From Alphaproteobacteria bacterium (GTDB taxonomy: Bacteria > Pseudomonadota > Alphaproteobacteria > Micavibrionales > Micavibrionaceae), in the NCBI GenBank assembly GCA_023141075.1, contig JAGLKL010000059.1, positions 1-7,740 of the forward strand: DNA of 7,740 nt, given 5' to 3'. Of this stretch, positions 6,863-7,740 are shown one piece after another. The notes beneath the pieces were generated by a model, which saw nothing but the letters and a program-made list of their open reading frames with translations, was not told the DNA's origin and ran no database searches. The first letter of the stretch is position 1. Every line of letters starts with the position of its first letter. The translations under genes and the position numbers were made by a program.

Positions 6863-7740
6863 ATGAGCAAGAAGAATCCCCTTGCTGTGATAATTTTGGC
6901 AGCCGGCAAAGGTACGCGCATGCACTCGGATATTCCTAAGGTGATGCATAAAGTGCTTGGCCTACCGATGATAAACTGGATTTTAAATACGGTAGGCTAT
7001 TTGAAACCCGACCGGACAATCGTAATTATCGGTGACGGAATGAGTGACCTAGTTGCTTGCATAAAGCCACATGAATATGTCATCCAGTATGAGCAACTTG
7101 GCACGGGCGATGCTCTTAAGGCGGCCATGCCCGAGCTTAAAGACTTTTCCGGTGATGTCCTTGTGGTTCTGGGTGATATGCCTCTGCTTAATCCGGTTTC
7201 ACTTGAACGCCTGATTGCTGCGCGTAATGCTGATGGCATGACGGGAATTTCTGTTCTTGGTGCCGAGGTTAATAATTCCTTCGGTTATGGGCGGTTGCTG
7301 ATGAATGAGGACGGAACGCTTATCGCTATCCGTGAGGAAAACGATGCCAGCGAAGAGGAAAAACGGGTCAATATCGTAAACACCGGGGCGTTTTGTCTGG
7401 ATTCGCGGCGTATCAGCCGCTGGCTTTTAAATCTTGATAACAAGAATGCGAAAGGGGAATACTATATTACAGACCTGCCCGAAATAGCAGCCAGAGATGA
7501 TATGCAAACGCGTGTAGCTCTGGTCGAGGATCCCAGAGAGGTTTGCGGCTGCAACACACGGTTTGAACTTGCTGCGCTTGAGGCTACCGCACAGCAAATA
7601 ATGCGGGAATCTTTTATAGAAGACGGTGTTTTGATGCAGGATCCCTCAACTGTTTATCTGCACTATGACACGCAAATTGGTGCAGGCACATTCATTGAAC
7701 CAAATGTTTACTTTGGCGGGGGGGTTGTCGTTGGCGAAAA
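6863..7740 (+). CDS. glmU: Bifunctional GlmU, N-acetylglucosamine-1-P uridylyltransferase / glucosamine-1-P acetyltransferase (3' end cut by window)
   Basis: GlmU acetylates glucosamine-1-phosphate and then couples it to UTP, giving UDP-GlcNAc for peptidoglycan and lipopolysaccharide. The frame is open to the right edge; 292 codons are present, against a usual total of about 450. The uridylyltransferase domain is complete: LAAGKGTRM (12-20) with Lys26, QLGTG (78-82), the metal-binding Asp105 in LGDMPLL, GYGR (141-144), VNTG (172-175), EYYITD (199-204) and Asn231 in CNTRFELA. The left-handed beta-helix acetyltransferase domain starts at about 265 (TQIGAGTFIEPNVYF), and only its first turns are seen. 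One detail differs from E. coli: GTGDA (80-84) where it has GTGHA. AAAGGGA begins at 6845, with a rather long gap of about 11 bases to the ATG at 6863; no other start is available. It probably shares a transcript with the DUF3108 gene 30 bases upstream. Identification is secure. Confidence 0.96.
   Translation, partial: MSKKNPLAVIILAAGKGTRMHSDIPKVMHKVLGLPMINWILNTVGYLKPDRTIVIIGDGMSDLVACIKPHEYVIQYEQLGTGDALKAAMPELKDFSGDVLVVLGDMPLLNPVSLERLIAARNADGMTGISVLGAEVNNSFGYGRLLMNEDGTLIAIREENDASEEEKRVNIVNTGAFCLDSRRISRWLLNLDNKNAKGEYYITDLPEIAARDDMQTRVALVEDPREVCGCNTRFELAALEATAQQIMRESFIEDGVLMQDPSTVYLHYDTQIGAGTFIEPNVYFGGGVVVGE

Noticed and set aside
1..7740. Mobile elements, defence systems, CRISPR arrays or RNA genes
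   Set aside because: No transposase, integrase, terminal inverted repeats, regularly spaced repeats or tRNA-like cloverleaf was seen. Most of the sequence is accounted for by core genes and short intergenic gaps.

Overview
This window looks like chromosomal housekeeping DNA from a bacterium, most likely an alphaproteobacterium of moderate GC content. The main reason is gene order. A fmt-truA pair facing a convergent dapE/dapD pair is an arrangement I know from alphaproteobacteria (often def-fmt-truA next to dapE-dapD). The protein sequences are also proteobacterial in style: a DapD of 283 residues with a proteobacterial N-terminal domain, and a DUF3108 protein. The exact genus cannot be read from the window. 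I see no rRNA, tRNA, CRISPR array, insertion sequence, integrase or phage gene.

Layout, left to right. The 5' end holds most of fmt (+), whose true start lies off the left edge. It overlaps truA (+) by four bases (ATGA). A 195-base intergenic stretch with a good sigma-70-type promoter candidate follows. Then comes a gene for an exported protein with two PRC-barrel domains (+). It ends 26 bases from the stop of dapE (-), so the two converge. dapD (-) lies upstream of dapE on the same strand, 159 bases away. A 106-base divergent region separates dapD from a rightward group: a FemAB/GNAT-fold acyltransferase-like gene, an exported DUF3108 gene whose best start lies inside the 3' end of the acyltransferase gene, and, after 30 bases, glmU, which runs off the right edge.

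How the genes work together. Fmt and TruA serve translation: formylation of initiator Met-tRNA and pseudouridylation of tRNA anticodon arms. DapD and DapE are two steps of the succinylase branch that makes meso-diaminopimelate and lysine. GlmU makes UDP-GlcNAc, the sugar precursor of peptidoglycan and lipopolysaccharide. The FemAB-like protein belongs to a superfamily that includes peptidoglycan-bridge aminoacyl transferases, so the right two-thirds of the window leans towards cell-envelope precursor supply. The DUF3108 and PRC-barrel proteins are both predicted to be exported and have no established role.

Most of the window is ordinary core genome. The parts most worth attention are the overlapping FemAB-like/DUF3108 pair placed between dapD and glmU, and the exported double PRC-barrel protein with its own promoter lodged between truA and dapE.
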